Part shown: piece after piece, positions 47,501 through 56,436 of the stretch
Layout of the letters: every line of letters begins with the position of its first letter
Numbering within the stretch: the first letter of the stretch is position 1
NCBI GenBank assembly: GCA_018340375.1
Contig: JAFFJZ010000001.1
Span: forward strand, 15,828,001-15,892,000
DNA length: 64,000 nt
Direction of reading: 5' to 3'
From: Gonatopus flavifemur
Taxonomy: Eukaryota > Arthropoda > Insecta > Hymenoptera > Dryinidae
Translations under genes and position numbers: made by a program
Notes under the pieces: generated by a model
What the model was told of the DNA's origin: nothing
Database searches by the model: none
Seen by the model: the letters and a program-made list of their open reading frames with translations, nothing else

Positions 47501-50500
47501 GCATAATGAGTAAGATAGAGAAGGAAGTAAGAAAAAGGTCACGTGGTATGGGTACGATCCCCTACCAATATTCGTGAGCCTGCTTTCCTCTCTAGAACTT
47601 GTAGAGTGAGATTTCACTCTTCAGCCAACCAAGGGTGAGCCTGTCGAAATTTGGAGTGAAATTTCCACTCTTTTAGAATGATATTCTAAGGTCTGATGTT
47701 AGAAACTCACAGCCACTCAAATTCTGGAGTCAATTTTTCACTCTGAAAGAGTGAGGATTCACTCGAAGCGGACTGGCTCACTTCTGAGACTTAGTGGAGT
47801 GAAACACGTGATTTTTCACTCCTTCAGATTTAGAAAGTGCCACAACTGCGGCATTTTTCATAGCCCTAATACATCTGGTCCAGGAATGATTTCATTACTA
47901 AATGTGTATCGTTTTTATATAAAAAGGCAGACGACGCAATAGAGGAATAGTTCAAATATCTGTTTCTATGGTTCGAGAGAGAGCTTAGATATCATTTCGG
48001 ATGATCATATTTGAAATTGAATGTGGAATAAATATGGGCCAGAATATGACAAAATTAGCTTTGTCGTTAATATTGATCTGGATTCAAAGTTCAACTGTTT
48101 CTATTTGTTTCTATGCGGTATTCAAAGGTTATGAATCTCGTTGCAAGTACGAAATTTGAATAAATTGAATTACTTCGAACCAAAGAATATTCGAGAGGTT
48201 TGTTGTTTGTAATGTATGACCTCGACTCATAAGATCAGTAGCATGGGTTCGGCAGAGTTAAATGAGTATCACAACGAATCTACAGCCATTCTCAAGGCTC
48301 AGTGGTGTGTGATTTCTATCACATAAATGGCACCAATCGGAGAACAATGATGGGGCAGTAACGGCGCAATTTTTCTTGCCACAGTCTGGCAAATAAATCC
48401 CCGCGAGTATTGGACCGTTTCATTCATTCTCGGGAATTTTCACATAGAAAGATTTCTAATCAAAAACGATTGGCAAGAATTGGAATTTTATCCAAATCAA
48501 TCCAGTATCGTGTACTTTTTCCTGCAGGGATGGAAGAAATCTGAATATTTTGTAAAAGGATCATTATAAAAAAACAACGAATAAATGACATTTTCCAAAT
48601 TCTTAACTAAAATTCTACGATATAATTATTATTCAGAAGGAAAACATTAAAATGAATTCGAAAAGAAAGGTGATCGAAATGATAAAGGAAATTACAAAAC
48701 CAATGAAATCCCAAATGTTTTAATTAAACCTTTCTCAACAATCAATAAAGTTATTCAATTTAGCATTAGGAAAAATCGAGAAAATGAACTTCAAAGATAT
48801 GTGACGCAATCATTCATTGTCGTAACAGTTTTTAATAGAATATGAGGAAATTTAACTCGAAATAGACAACACTGCTCGAAATAAAATTTGTTTAAATAAC
48901 AAAATCTATTAAAAATGATTTAGAAGAAGTGAGAGCATTTTCATATCTCATTACAAAATTCGTTTCAATAAACAAATTAAACAGTGTCGACATATACTTT
49001 ACCCGGACGAAGATATATTCAACTCAGGTAAGAACCAGTTAATTTTTTTTTCGTATAAATTTATCTCGGTGACAAATTTTTATATTAAAGAAACAGGATT
49101 CGAACTGAAATAACTATTTGCGATCTCATTTTGTAACCATGAACTTTTGTGTTATAATTATACAGGTGACTCTCATTTTCTGTAACCAGTTCAAAGCGTG
49201 CTTTATCATTTACTTGTGTATGAAAAAAAAGTCCTAGCTAACATATACCTTCAAAAAAATTGCGTGTGTTGCATTCATGCGATGCAGAAATGAATTTTAT
49301 TATTCTCAAATTTCAATATTGATTGTATATGCTTGGAAATCACCTCTCTGAGGTCAAATGAAACGATATATGAAATTAATCAGCGTTTCGTGATGAACCA
49401 TGGATCGATAAAGAAATAAAATATGGATGAGAATAATTATTAAATATTATGAAGAATAAAGTTTCCATGATAATAACCTTCGTTGAGCAAGATGATGTGA
49501 AGAATGATAATTGATGAATTTTGTATAATTCGATGTGATTGGAGTAGGCATGCATTGATCATCGATCGTAGATTGCTTTTGTCCGTGGAAAAAAATACTC
49601 ATGGAAATACTATGCGTAGTTTTGATTCAACGGCATAAATAAAAGCCATCCGAGTGAACATTCGTGTTTTCATGACATATGTTTTGGATGAGTTTCGGAT
49701 GTCTTATGCAATCTTTCTTACCTTCTATAGACATTTTTCATAGGTTTTTCAACATGCTTGATATCCCTTAAATATATATTTTGCCCGAATGAAAATATTT
49801 TAACAATTATATATAAATTATATATAATTTTAAATGTTGTTTTTTCACTTGGATACATCTAAGAAATCTCCTGAGAGTCTAAAAGAACATCTCGAGGTGG
49901 GGAACTCTTCCAAATTCAATATAGTTCATATATAATTCATATATAATTATATAAAAATTATACATAATTTCGAAAATTTTCAGATGCATAGATATCTTAT
50001 GATCTAGAACATGTTTAATGTATCTGAAAACGTGAAAGTATAATCCCTTGGTCTCTTGGACGTTTTCGAAACGTTCAGAAAACCTCGTTTCTTAAACATT
50101 CTATAAACGTCTCGGTGGCAACTTCCCATGGGAAAAGGGAAACACGGGCCGATACTGGCTCAGTACTGCTGCCGGAATTGCCAGTACTGGCAAATCCAAA
50201 GCTACCAAAGCTATCAAAACTGGGAGAAGTCGGCATGATAACATCATTTTACATAAGGGCCTGTGTAAAATTGACAACCGTGTCAGTATTGTGCATTCGT
50301 ATGTGCCGACTATGGCAGAATTCTGGCATTCCAACCTCATCCAAACAGTATCGATTGAATACTGGTCCAAGACTGTCTGTCCACTCAAATCAATACCGTT
50401 TGAAATTCGTCTAACAGATCATGCCAATTGGAAAATAATGATCACTCTGGATAGAAACAATTGTTCCCGCGAAAGGTTGGCAAATATAACCTTGCCAGTA

Positions 50501-51072
50501 CTAGGCCATTTGTCTGATTAGTTTTTATAGATTTGTATATAATATCGATAGAACTTTGATTATAATTTGTGTAAAAAAGAATCGATTTTCCTAAGAACAG
50601 ATATCCCTAGTCTGGGATTCCCCAAACAAAGATACTCGTAGTTGACTGATTCCATTTTCGCAATTTTTTAATCTCAAAAAAATGCATGATAAAACTGTCA
50701 TTTCATTACCGTTACTTTAAGCGTGAATATGATGCATTTTTTCTTAGTACAATAATTCATTCCACCGAAATAACAGAATTCTTTTATTCAAATTTGATGA
50801 ATACTCACATCGATCCTTTTGCAACTGTCATACTCAAATTTTGTATGACATGATTTGGATTTTTACTGCTTCCGTATGTTTTGAAGGCATGTCTGACGCT
50901 TACAGCTTGTTGTCGATTCCAAGCTGCGTTGTTCAATCCAGGAGTAGCAAGTACTGGATTTGACGTCATGTTTGTTGTGATATCTAGATTCATTTCGGCT
51001 ACGTTATTTTGCATTGTGTTACTCATTGAATTCGGATTCGACAGGCCCCCACCGCCTCCCGATATAGTGTCA
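26320..51072 (-). CDS. ABC half-transporter, ABCH type (often annotated ABC transporter G family member 20/23-like), partial at 5' end
   Basis: Thirteen exons join in frame (51072-50809, 47134-46820, 46742-46635, 40196-40103, 36862-36695, 36625-36494, 34374-34223, 33422-33215, 30929-30752, 30261-30075, 29623-29358, 27622-27536, 26534-26320) to give 790 residues ending in TAA. An Asn/Ser/Gly-rich tail precedes the nucleotide-binding domain: A-loop Tyr66, Walker [10 protein letters not shown] (93-101), Q-loop QEIALYGE, signature SGGQQRR (193-199), Walker B LLILDEP (212-218), D-loop VGVDP, H-loop His250. A 110-residue linker follows, with the Cys cluster [11 protein letters not shown]. The ABC-2 membrane domain has about six helices (first about 412-432, last five about 590-785), an extracellular Cys- and NxS/T-rich loop after the first, and the [11 protein letters not shown] coupling segment. 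ABCH proteins are arthropod-enriched NBD-TMD half-transporters working as dimers at the plasma membrane; some are tied to cuticle lipid barrier formation. Every catalytic motif is intact. The initiator exon, ending with two bases of a codon, was not found. Confidence 0.95.
26587..27370. repeat. Foldback element in last ABC intron
   Basis: Left CGGAAATATTTAGTTGAAAT (about 26591) pairs with ATTTCAGCGAAATATTTCCG near 27350-27370. Inner ATCCCAGATAGAAAAAC (26812) pairs with GTTTTTCTATCTGGGAT (27044-27060). The body uses CTGA/TCAGA words like 1-1077, with which it shares terminal motifs. Confidence 0.7.
27536..27622 (-). CDS. ABC transporter exon, residues 691-720
   Basis: Short exon of 87 nt ([20 protein letters not shown] and on to TLLLS) with GT/AG borders; phases 1 in and 1 out. 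Part of the membrane domain between the fourth and fifth helices. Confidence 0.93.
28029..28954. repeat. 926-bp element with AATGTTG/CAACATT words in ABC intron
   Basis: CCCCATGTAAAAATTTTTAG at 28029 faces TAAATTCTTGTATGGG ending at 28954. CGCCAATGC/GCGCCAATG lies just inside on both sides. The body repeats TTGGTGCAATGTTGATA-like words in both orientations. Noncoding. Confidence 0.68.
29358..29623 (-). CDS. ABC transporter exon, residues 602-691
   Basis: Encodes the rest of helix 2 ([15 protein letters not shown]), the coupling segment [20 protein letters not shown], helix 3 ([20 protein letters not shown]) and helix 4 ([17 protein letters not shown]). Phase 2 in, phase 1 out. Confidence 0.96.
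29624..30074. other. Short ABC intron, nothing identified
   Basis: Intron of 451 bases. Only AT-rich sequence is seen. Confidence 0.5.
30075..30261 (-). CDS. ABC transporter exon, residues 540-602
   Basis: [20 protein letters not shown] through FVAPGVILT: the end of the large extracellular loop running into the second membrane helix. Phase 1 in, phase 2 out; acceptor ATTTCAG, donor gtaag. Confidence 0.94.
30262..30751. other. ABC intron with GATATCTT-word remnant
   Basis: Between about 30550 and 30700 the sequence repeats AAGATATCTTTTAGA-like words, as in 35271-35596 and 22219-22386, but the ends are not clear. Otherwise AT-rich. Confidence 0.5.
30752..30929 (-). CDS. ABC transporter exon, residues 481-540
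   Basis: [20 protein letters not shown], then [17 protein letters not shown] and IRVWLDMS: extracellular loop between membrane helices 1 and 2, containing an NFT glycosylation sequon. Phase 0 in, 1 out; donor gtgagt. Confidence 0.94.
30930..31768. other. ABC intron, unannotated part
   Basis: Nothing recognised apart from AT-rich sequence. Short open frames here are noncoding. Confidence 0.4.
31769..32305. repeat. Element of CATAATTTCTC words with CCAGG(T/C)G ends
   Basis: Left CCAGGTGGAAAAAATTCC near 31771 and right CTTTTTCGCCAGGG ending at 32305 form diverged inverted ends of the CCCTGGTGAAAA type. The left half repeats CCTCATAATTTCTC words and the right end carries the opposite orientation (GATATGAGAAAC). 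Confidence 0.65.
32680..32990. repeat. Dispersed FCC-type arm (GACAACTATTCTTTGTCCGG)
   Basis: The segment from about 32790 to 32910 is homologous to 39023-39141: TCGTTTTTGACCAGATTTCC and the terminal CTATT(C/T)TTTGTCCGGAT are shared. It is one arm of the foldback seen complete at 38869-39141. Confidence 0.6.
33215..33422 (-). CDS. ABC transporter exon, residues 411-480
   Basis: First membrane helix ([20 protein letters not shown]) followed by the start of the extracellular loop, with [13 protein letters not shown] and sequons NMS, NCS and NET. Phase 2 in, 0 out; acceptor TGTTACAG, donor gtgaat. Confidence 0.95.
33876..33997. repeat. 122-bp palindrome (CCCTGCTTCAAATGCC ends)
   Basis: CCCTGCTTCAAATGCCAGAT at 33876 with its complement ending at 33997. 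The inner AACGGATTGGAATGGAAAGA has a diverged complement. Intronic. Confidence 0.85.
34223..34374 (-). CDS. ABC transporter exon, residues 361-411
   Basis: [20 protein letters not shown] and on through the Cys cluster to [20 protein letters not shown]: cytosolic linker and the amphipathic segment before helix 1. Phase 0 in, 2 out; acceptor AAACAG, donor gtatgt. Confidence 0.94.
34464..35138. mobile_element. 675-bp element with GGGGTAACACC(A/G)CAG ends in ABC intron
   Basis: GGGGTAACACCACAG at 34464 and CTGCGGTGTTACCCC ending at 35138. No transposase frame is visible inside and the interior is not obviously palindromic, so it is likely a nonautonomous DNA transposon. Confidence 0.75.
35271..35596. 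mobile_element. Foldback filled with AAAGATATCTTT words
   Basis: CCACATAGCACTCGTTGTCT at 35272 and GGCAACGAATGCTGTGTGGG ending at 35596. Arms of about 150 bases contain repeated AAAAGATATCTTNNNAGAA words. The ends are related to the CCC(G/A)TACAGCAC type. Confidence 0.85.
36494..36625 (-). CDS. ABC transporter exon, residues 317-360
   Basis: [20 protein letters not shown] through STNGINHFD: hydrophilic linker between the two domains. Exactly 132 nt, phase 0 on both sides; acceptor TTCAAAG, donor gtaaga. Confidence 0.85.
36695..36862 (-). CDS. ABC transporter exon, residues 261-316
   Basis: [20 protein letters not shown] then [15 protein letters not shown]: the C-terminal part of the nucleotide-binding domain after the H-loop. 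168 nt, phase 0 on both sides; donor gtgcgt. Confidence 0.94.
37160..37444. repeat. Foldback with CCNTAGAACTGTRTACA ends
   Basis: CCCTAGAACTGTATACA at 37161 faces TGTACACAGTTCTATGG ending near 37442. Inner CATGGGTCCACGGGACC (37205) pairs loosely with GGGTCCGCTAGACCCATG. Intronic. Confidence 0.65.
38318..39536. mobile_element. 1.2 kb foldback with nested palindromes in ABC intron
   Basis: Outer arms: GTCCAGTTGAAAATTCCC near 38326 and GGGAATTTCCAACTGGGCG near 39510. The sub-terminal GAAATTCACATGCGGACTTG (38359) pairs with AGTCCGCATGTGAATTTCAC near 39478. Inside, 38405-38445 pairs with 38750-38790 (ATGTAAGAAGAATAGGTGTG), and 38869-39141 forms a third foldback. A TA precedes the left end. Confidence 0.78.
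38869..39141. repeat. Inner foldback, GATCCGGACAAAAAATAGTT ends
   Basis: GATCCGGACAAAAAATAGTT (38870) with AACTATTTTTTGTCCGGATC (about 39121-39141). The arms continue through CCAGGCTTCGAATGGTCTTT and its counterpart. One diverged arm recurs at 32790-32910. Confidence 0.82.
40103..40196 (-). CDS. ABC transporter exon, residues 229-260
   Basis: [20 protein letters not shown] then [11 protein letters not shown], holding the H-loop histidine that completes the ATP site. Phase 2 in, 0 out; acceptor GATTCCAG, donor gtaaga. Confidence 0.96.
40692..40901. repeat. ATCCCAGATA-ended element filled with TTGTCA/TGACAA words
   Basis: ATCCCAGATAACATGTGAG at 40692 faces TTGCTATCTGGGAT ending near 40900. 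The body repeats TTGTCATAAG/CTTATGTCAA and CAAGGTTG words. Confidence 0.72.
41631..41886. mobile_element. TA-CACTG-type palindromic element in ABC intron
   Basis: CACTGAGAAAAATTATCTAT and the complement ending TTTTTCTCCGTG, flanked by TA. Long arms (TATACTTGCATTTTAAGGTT with its complement near 41811) leave a small loop near 41760. Confidence 0.9.
41887..43097. other. ABC intron, nothing identified
   Basis: AT-rich intron sequence without element ends that I could pair and without exon-like frames. Confidence 0.4.
43098..43319. mobile_element. TA-CACTG-type element filled with ATCGAATATT words
   Basis: CACTGAAAAAAAGGCTGGTA and the complement ending CCTTTTTTTCAGTG, flanked by TA. The body repeats TTATCGAATATTTGATTGG / AATATTCGATAA words and is close to palindromic. 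Confidence 0.9.
43320..44800. other. ABC intron, nothing identified
   Basis: An open frame of 91 codons at 43792-44067 (+) was examined. It matches no family I recognise, and the opposite-strand gene spans it. No element ends could be paired. Confidence 0.4.
44879..45014. repeat. GC-richer palindrome with tight TTCG-loop hairpin
   Basis: ATAGTATATTGTTCACCTCG (44879) pairs with CGAGGTGAACATACTATT ending near 45013. The arms continue through GGGAGAAGTGGGAAATTTCC. The central part, CCCTCGCCTTCGGCTCGGG near 44937-44955, makes a compact inner hairpin. The right-hand flank, in reverse complement, is homologous to 56860-56890. Confidence 0.85.
45151..46634. other. ABC intron with repeat fragments
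   Basis: At about 45335-45440 there are AGCAA/TTGCT-type words (GCTGAAACAGCGAAG) like those of 7940-8239. The rest is unassigned. The 201-codon minus-strand frame at 44804-45409 runs through the palindrome and is not a gene. Confidence 0.4.
46635..46742 (-). CDS. ABC transporter exon with signature and Walker B
   Basis: Residues 193-229: [20 protein letters not shown] followed by [16 protein letters not shown]. Holds the ABC signature, Walker B with catalytic Glu217, and the D-loop. Phase 2 in, 2 out. Confidence 0.97.
46820..47134 (-). CDS. ABC transporter exon with Walker A and Q-loop
   Basis: Residues 88-193: [20 protein letters not shown], then [20 protein letters not shown] and on to NRLVKNL. 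Holds the P-loop Lys99 and the Q-loop glutamine. Phase 2 in, 2 out; acceptor CACTTTTCAG. Confidence 0.97.
47188..47211. repeat. TA microsatellite
   Basis: About twelve TA units in the ABC intron, 54 bases upstream (in transcript sense) of the Walker A exon. Confidence 0.9.
47439..47562. repeat. Palindrome (GGGAACGTACCCATACTACG ends)
   Basis: GGGAACGTACCCATACTACG (47439) pairs with CGTGGTATGGGTACGATCCC (ending about 47562). The arms extend through TGACCTTTTTATTT/AAGAAAAAGGTCA. Confidence 0.82.
47604..47860. repeat. Degenerate GAGTGAAA/TTTCACTC word array
   Basis: More than eight copies of GAGTGAAA or its complement in about 250 bases, with a middle section of mixed orientation. The same vocabulary fills the foldback at 59451-59702. 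Clear ends were not found. Confidence 0.6.
47863..50105. other. ABC intron, nothing identified
   Basis: AT-rich. At 49790-49990 there are ATATAATTATATA-rich stretches bounded by GCCCGAATGAAAA and TTTTTTCACTTGG, possibly decayed short elements. No exons seen. Confidence 0.4.
50110..50510. repeat. Dispersed CACGGGCC/TACTGGCA repeat, longer copy
   Basis: The left part (CCCATGGGAAAAGGGAAACA, CACGGGCCGATACTGGCTCA) is homologous to 16972-17092. The body carries TACTGGCA/TGCCAGTA words and ends near CTTGCCAGTACTAGGCC. Confidence 0.6.
50809..51072 (-). CDS. ABC transporter, first visible exon
   Basis: Residues 1-88: [20 protein letters not shown], an Asn/Ser/Met-rich low-complexity tail, then [20 protein letters not shown] and [10 protein letters not shown] into the nucleotide-binding domain (A-loop Tyr66). 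One base completes a codon from an upstream exon; acceptor TTGTTTCAG, donor gtgagt. Confidence 0.92.
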
Positions 51073-51820
51073 CTGAAACAATTAACCAACGAAAAGAATA
51101 TAAATCCATGCATAAATAATTTTGATTAGAATACATAGTTTAAATCCATAATGATAATTCGTCATGAAGGCTTTGTGCTTCGTGATGTGGCTTCTAGAAT
51201 TTCTCCCAAGATTTTATAATAAGGTTTTCTAAATTATCATTGCTCTGGAATAATTCGAATAAAATTCTATCAATGATTCGGTAAAAACAAAACTTGTGCA
51301 TCAGATGGATAAATTGGAGGTGATAGAAATCTCTCTATATTCAAAGCAGTGAAATCTCACTGATTGCAATGGAGCGTTGACCGTTGTAAATTAATGTATT
51401 CACGCTACAAACTCAGGGAACGTTAATCAGATTCATCTATTTCCTGGTGAAAATTGAAGTTGAAAAGAATTGGAAACAAATAAGTAGCAACGTTGGAAAC
51501 GTTAGAGCATAAAAGAAGTGTTAATTTGAAGTGAGTGGAGAGTAAATAGAACGAATACGAAAAGTATTTAAAACGACATAAAAAGATGTTGAATTGACGT
51601 TCCAGGAAGAATACACGGAAGTAAAAGCTTATGCATTAGAATCTTCCAACAAAACGTCTAATGACTCTGCAAAAGTTGAACCCATGATTTTCACTATTGT
51701 AGTCCAGTTATTTATTTATTCATTTATTGAACCAAAGAATTCTGGGACACCAGATTACTTAGAAACAATGCTACTGTGTCCATAAGGTAACATCAGTTTT
51801 CAATTTGAATTGCGCTGGTA
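51073..51820. other. Upstream intron of the ABC transporter, nothing identified
   Basis: The initiator exon was looked for on the minus strand (ATG, two extra bases, GT donor) but no convincing candidate stands out. Confidence 0.35.
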
Positions 51821-53484
51821 TATCGAATCTCAGGAATATTGTTTTGCAAAGTTAGTAGCACTGGGACAGATATCTTTGCCAAATTCCACATCATCAATGT
51901 CAGTAGTGCTTGACCTACGCTTGGTTTTGCACCCTGAGAGAAGGGTTTGTTTGTGACAAACAAAGCTTATTAATCATAAACAAACTATCTTTGGGTGAAA
52001 TAAGATTTTTTAATAGTTAACAAACCTTATTTGATTGAAATAAATTTAGAATACTTTTTCCTCAATGCGCATCGCATAGTGGGAAATTTTGGTGCATTCA
52101 TGGACAAAAATCAGCCTACAACTCAATTTTCATCCGATGCTGATGAATTTTATTTCAGAATACTCAAAGAGGGTTCCCCTTGAACGTATCCCTGCGGCAT
52201 TTCCGTGATATTGAACTGAATTACAGGAGAATTCGAATCAAAATTGAGAAAGAAGATTTGGTGAACGAGTGAATCATTATTTATCCAAAAAGAAACGTTT
52301 TTCCTGTTTTGCGTGACGAAACATATTTCTTCACATGAAAGTACTAATACTTGTAATGGAGAAGCACAAAAATGCTTTAAAAATCTGATAGAAATTACAT
52401 AATCTACCCAAAGATCAAGAGTTTTTCTGAATAGAAATAACTTCCTCAAAATCAAAGTTGGTTATTAGATAGCAGAGAAGACTCAAGAAAACCGGGACAA
52501 CTTTATATAGCTCCTGACTATTGAAAATTCGAGAATTTTCATCACTAAATAGCAATGTTTTGCAGTATCGATGTTTTTTCATTGAGAATTTATCGAGTTT
52601 CTGTTGAATTGTATAAATATCGGATTGGTCCAAACAAAAATGCCACAGTGATACGTCAAAGTGGAACTCTTTCTGAGTAGTTCAGAAGGAAATTCATCAG
52701 CGTCGGATGAAAATTGGGTTGTAGGTTGATTTTTGTCAATAAATACACCAAAATTCCCCACTGTGTGTCGCAAAGAGTGATTTTGCCGATTTTTACGATG
52801 TTTGATTTTATTGAGCAAAAAAAAATGCAGGGCTTTGTCGGAGAGAGGCGTTTAGAAATTGCATCAACAGTTCAAAGAAGGCCGAAGACGAATTGAAGAC
52901 AAAGAGCACCCCGGATGACCTATCAACCGTATAATGAATTCAACATTTCGTGCTTCAAAACCGTCGATTAACAATTGAAGATCTTGTTGATGATGTTGGT
53001 ATTTCAGAAGGATCAGGCAATTCCATTTTGAAAGACATTTTTTCGTAAGAACTGTCAAGTTGAAATTTGTGGAGAGATGATTTCTTGAAACGCATTATTA
53101 TGGTGGATGAGACTCAGATCTATGTGTATGATCTGGAAATAATCAATCAATCCAATGGATATCGTGTCAAAAAAGGCAGCAAGGCCTAAAATATCGCGCT
53201 AAAGACGCTCTAAAATCAAAATTATGCTGACAGTGTCTTTCGATCATCGTGGTAAAAAGGCCGCATTTATAGCCAAACGATTTTTGGTCTTCACACCACG
53301 ATAACGCGCCAGCTCACCCTGTATTGATTTCTCGCCAAAAATTCAAATGATATCGCTCCAAACTCACTGCATTTGTCTGATTTAGTACCGCGTCGCCTCT
53401 CGCTATTCCCTGAACTGGAAAAACCATACCGGGGACACCATTTTGAGTTGATTGAAAAGCCTAATGAGAAAAATTCGAATTATG
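51820..53484 (+). pseudogene. Mariner relic 2, interrupted and frame-broken
   Basis: The 5' leader at 51829-51870 resembles 60907-60950 of relic 3. After an interruption it resumes at about 52770 with a leader shared with relic 3 (TTTTACGATGTTTGATTTTA). Coding remnants then appear in shifting frames: FKEGRRRIEDKEHPG near 52875, FLKRIIMVDETQIYVYD at 53080-53130 (catalytic Asp region, Gly to Val before it), and DLVPRRLSLFPELEKPYRGH at 53379-53438, the equivalent of the DLAPCDFFLFP region. Several stops and deletions make it inactive. It ends where a TACTG-word element begins. Confidence 0.8.
52078..52762. repeat. Inverted repeat lying within mariner relic 2
   Basis: About 70-base arms: CAGCCTACAACTCAATTTTC (52112) with GAAAATTGGGTTGTAGGTTG (52708). 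GGGAAATTTTGGTGCATT at the outer left pairs with the complement near 52745-52760. The interval separates the leader from the coding part of relic 2. Confidence 0.75.
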
Positions 53485-53494
53485 CCAATCTTGA

Positions 53495-54209
53495 CAACAG
53501 GGTGAGTACAGTGCCAGTATTAGTTCCCAGGAGTTGGCTAGCATGCACGGGTTTCGTACTGAATACATAGAAATATGGTACTATGCCTGTACTGATAAAC
53601 CAGTACTGAGAGTTTCATGTTGGACATGTACTTATCTAGTACAAGCACTGCGCTGATGGCAAATAACAGAAAAAAACCTAACACAGCGATTCCAAGTTTT
53701 GAGATTTAAGTGCAAAAGGAGGTCATTGGAGTACTGAACATCCAAGGTGCCCCAGAAAACTTTCCCTTTTGGTGGAACACTGAGGAATGCTAAGTTTCGA
53801 AGCTGACTCCAATCCATCAATTATATTCATCTATCATGAGAGTAACCGATGTGCTCTTCATCTCCACCGTCAACTCATTCTTCATGTAACTCCTTAATGC
53901 TGAGCGTTTCCTGATATCTTATAACAGGAAAGATTTTCTAGATTCCGCCTCAAGAATCCGTCTTTGAGGAGTCACCAGTATACACCAGAGATCAAAATAA
54001 AGGGTTCTGTACCAGGATCAATGACAGTATTGATTAAAGGAACTGGGTCTATACTGAAAACCGTTACCGATTAATAGTACCGAGCCAGTACCAAATAACC
54101 AGTACAGAAGAGCGTTATCATTCCAGACAAATGCCAATACTGCCTCAGTATAGACTGCTAGTACTCTGCCAGTGTTAGCCCGTACTGGTACAGTACTGCG
54201 CCTGTTGTA
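53495..54209. repeat. Element of CAGTACTG words
   Basis: Left ACAACAGGGTGAGTACAGTG and right CAGTACTGCGCCTGTTGTAG are loosely inverted. In between, many GTACTGG/CCAGTAC words occur in both orientations near each end around an unrelated middle. It adjoins the 3' end of mariner relic 2. Confidence 0.65.
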
Positions 54210-56436
54210 GAATTCTGGTTGGGAGGTTGAATGTGAGTCGTAGCGCAAAATGGCTATTCGACATGCTTCAAGGATAGGAAAACACTCTGGCATAAAGGTG
54301 ACACCCAAGTCGATGAAATAAATTTCAAAGAATAAATGAAAATTGTTTTGAGAAAAATAAAAACTGTTCTTAGCTTTGCACACAATAGTATAAGAATCTT
54401 ATAAAGATCCGTGTAAAATCCCGCATTTAAAATTCGTGAAAGGATGGAAAAAAGTCTTTTAAAAATTAAAAATTGTGTGAACCTTCGAAGCTGTATAATT
54501 TCATACCGTTCTATGAATTCAGATTCGAATAATTCAGTCTGCAAGAAAATTCCACTGGATTGAGGCTAGTGTTGGACTCGAGGCAAGGTAAGACGAGATT
54601 ACGCAACATCTGGTCTTGGTCTCGAACTTCATGATGTTTTTTCATGACTCGGTATTACTCCATTCATATTCGATATCGTTGAAGTTAGTGGAATCAATAT
54701 TTCGTATCAATCTTGATAAAATAAATTGCAGTGAGAAGAAATTGAGTGCAGAGATTTCAATGAGTGTGAACTTTAAATTTATTCAACTCAATCGCTAATC
54801 GATTCAATACCAATAAAGTTCCATTATAAGTCATTTAGATAGCGATTTGACGTAATAAGGACATAAAAAATGAGATTCCATAACTCGTTCATTGAAATTA
54901 GCATTTATATCATACTCCTTTACGTGAGCATTGATGTGATTACAAACAATAAAACATTATCTCATTCTTATTCAATTCTTAATTGTTTTCCAAACTAACT
55001 ATCAATTGGGAGGAGATAAAGAGTTGAAACAATGGTTATTACGAATGTGAAAGCTTGAATTCAGTAGTCTTACAACGAAAATTAGTGGCTTCGCAACTTT
55101 TCTATGAAAAGCATCAACATTCTTCTTTCAAAATGACAGTCAGTCAGGTGAATATCGATGCGTTGTGTTTTCCGATGTAATATCGTTACTTAACATAATG
55201 CGTGCATTATGTGGTATTTAAACTATGTATAATACGACAGCATAGGTTTTCATTCTCATAACAGTAGCAACAGGTAATATTCATCCTGTCCATAGGTATA
55301 ATCCAAGATTGTAGAATTCGAAAAAGAGCGAGTGGAGTATTCCCGCAGACTTAGTTATATAAGTGTAACAGCACTTGACTTTCTTTTCACTGACGTTGTG
55401 ACGCAGCATGGGTTTCATTAGGCAACGTAACACACAACACTGGCGCATGTATATACGACGAAATTAAATAACATAATTCAGTTAGTACGTAACGTTACGT
55501 ACACGTAATGGATGTGGTATATGTGCTGCATATTTTAAGGATTTAAACCATAAAACACATGTAAAGTACGGATCTGTGAATGAGATACATAGAAAAGTGT
55601 TGAAAATCGTTGAACGAATTTTGTAAAAGTCTTTACAATAATACACCTTTTCGTTATCCGGTTTGATCTTCACTATGCTCAACAAAAACATTGTAACCGT
55701 TGGATGAGTCAAATTAACTGTTCACCAAAAACAGATCATACTTTAACTCCATGAATAATTTCCACAACGGAACGTGGGAAATGAGCTTTGTTTGTTTCGA
55801 TTATGAGTCAAAGAACAAATAATGAACTAAAATTAACCCTCTTACCGCACTCGTCTTCGGAGTAACGATGAAGGATTCTTAACAGACTCGACGTTTCTTA
55901 TGAGAACTATTTTGATTATTTTCTTCATGAACATACAGTAGATTGTGTCGAGAATTATTCATCACTCCTCTGAAGACGAAATAAAAAGACAGTTCAACAT
56001 CCAACATTAACGGTATAATATAAGAGGGTTGAATACTCAAGTATTGAACGATTTTTCCACTTCATCGATTCACTCTGGATGATGGTTATAATTGAGAATT
56101 TTGAAATGGATCTTGTATGCAGAATATCCTACAATAAGATTTCCTTTCGAAGTGCATACTTCTCTTACATTTAGATTACCGTTATAATTATAAACAGATT
56201 AGCCTCAGGTTCTACAATAATTAGATGCATTCCAATAAACATTTCGCGCCTAGCGATATATCTTTTAGACGAGTTCGAGATTCCTGTCGTAATACTTTGT
56301 CTTTTACCTTCACTGATAACATATTCCGAAAATCATCTCTTCCCGACAACTTTTAGAAACTCTTATACAGTTTCAGATATCTAAAAGATATCATAAAATA
56401 CGAAATATTTATCACACGGAAAGAAGGAAATGGATG
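54210..56436. other. Nothing identified
   Basis: AT-rich, no recognisable element ends or exons. AAGACGAG/CTCGTCTT words (55850-55990, GAGTAACGATGAAGGATTCT with partial complement) hint at another degenerate foldback. Confidence 0.35.
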
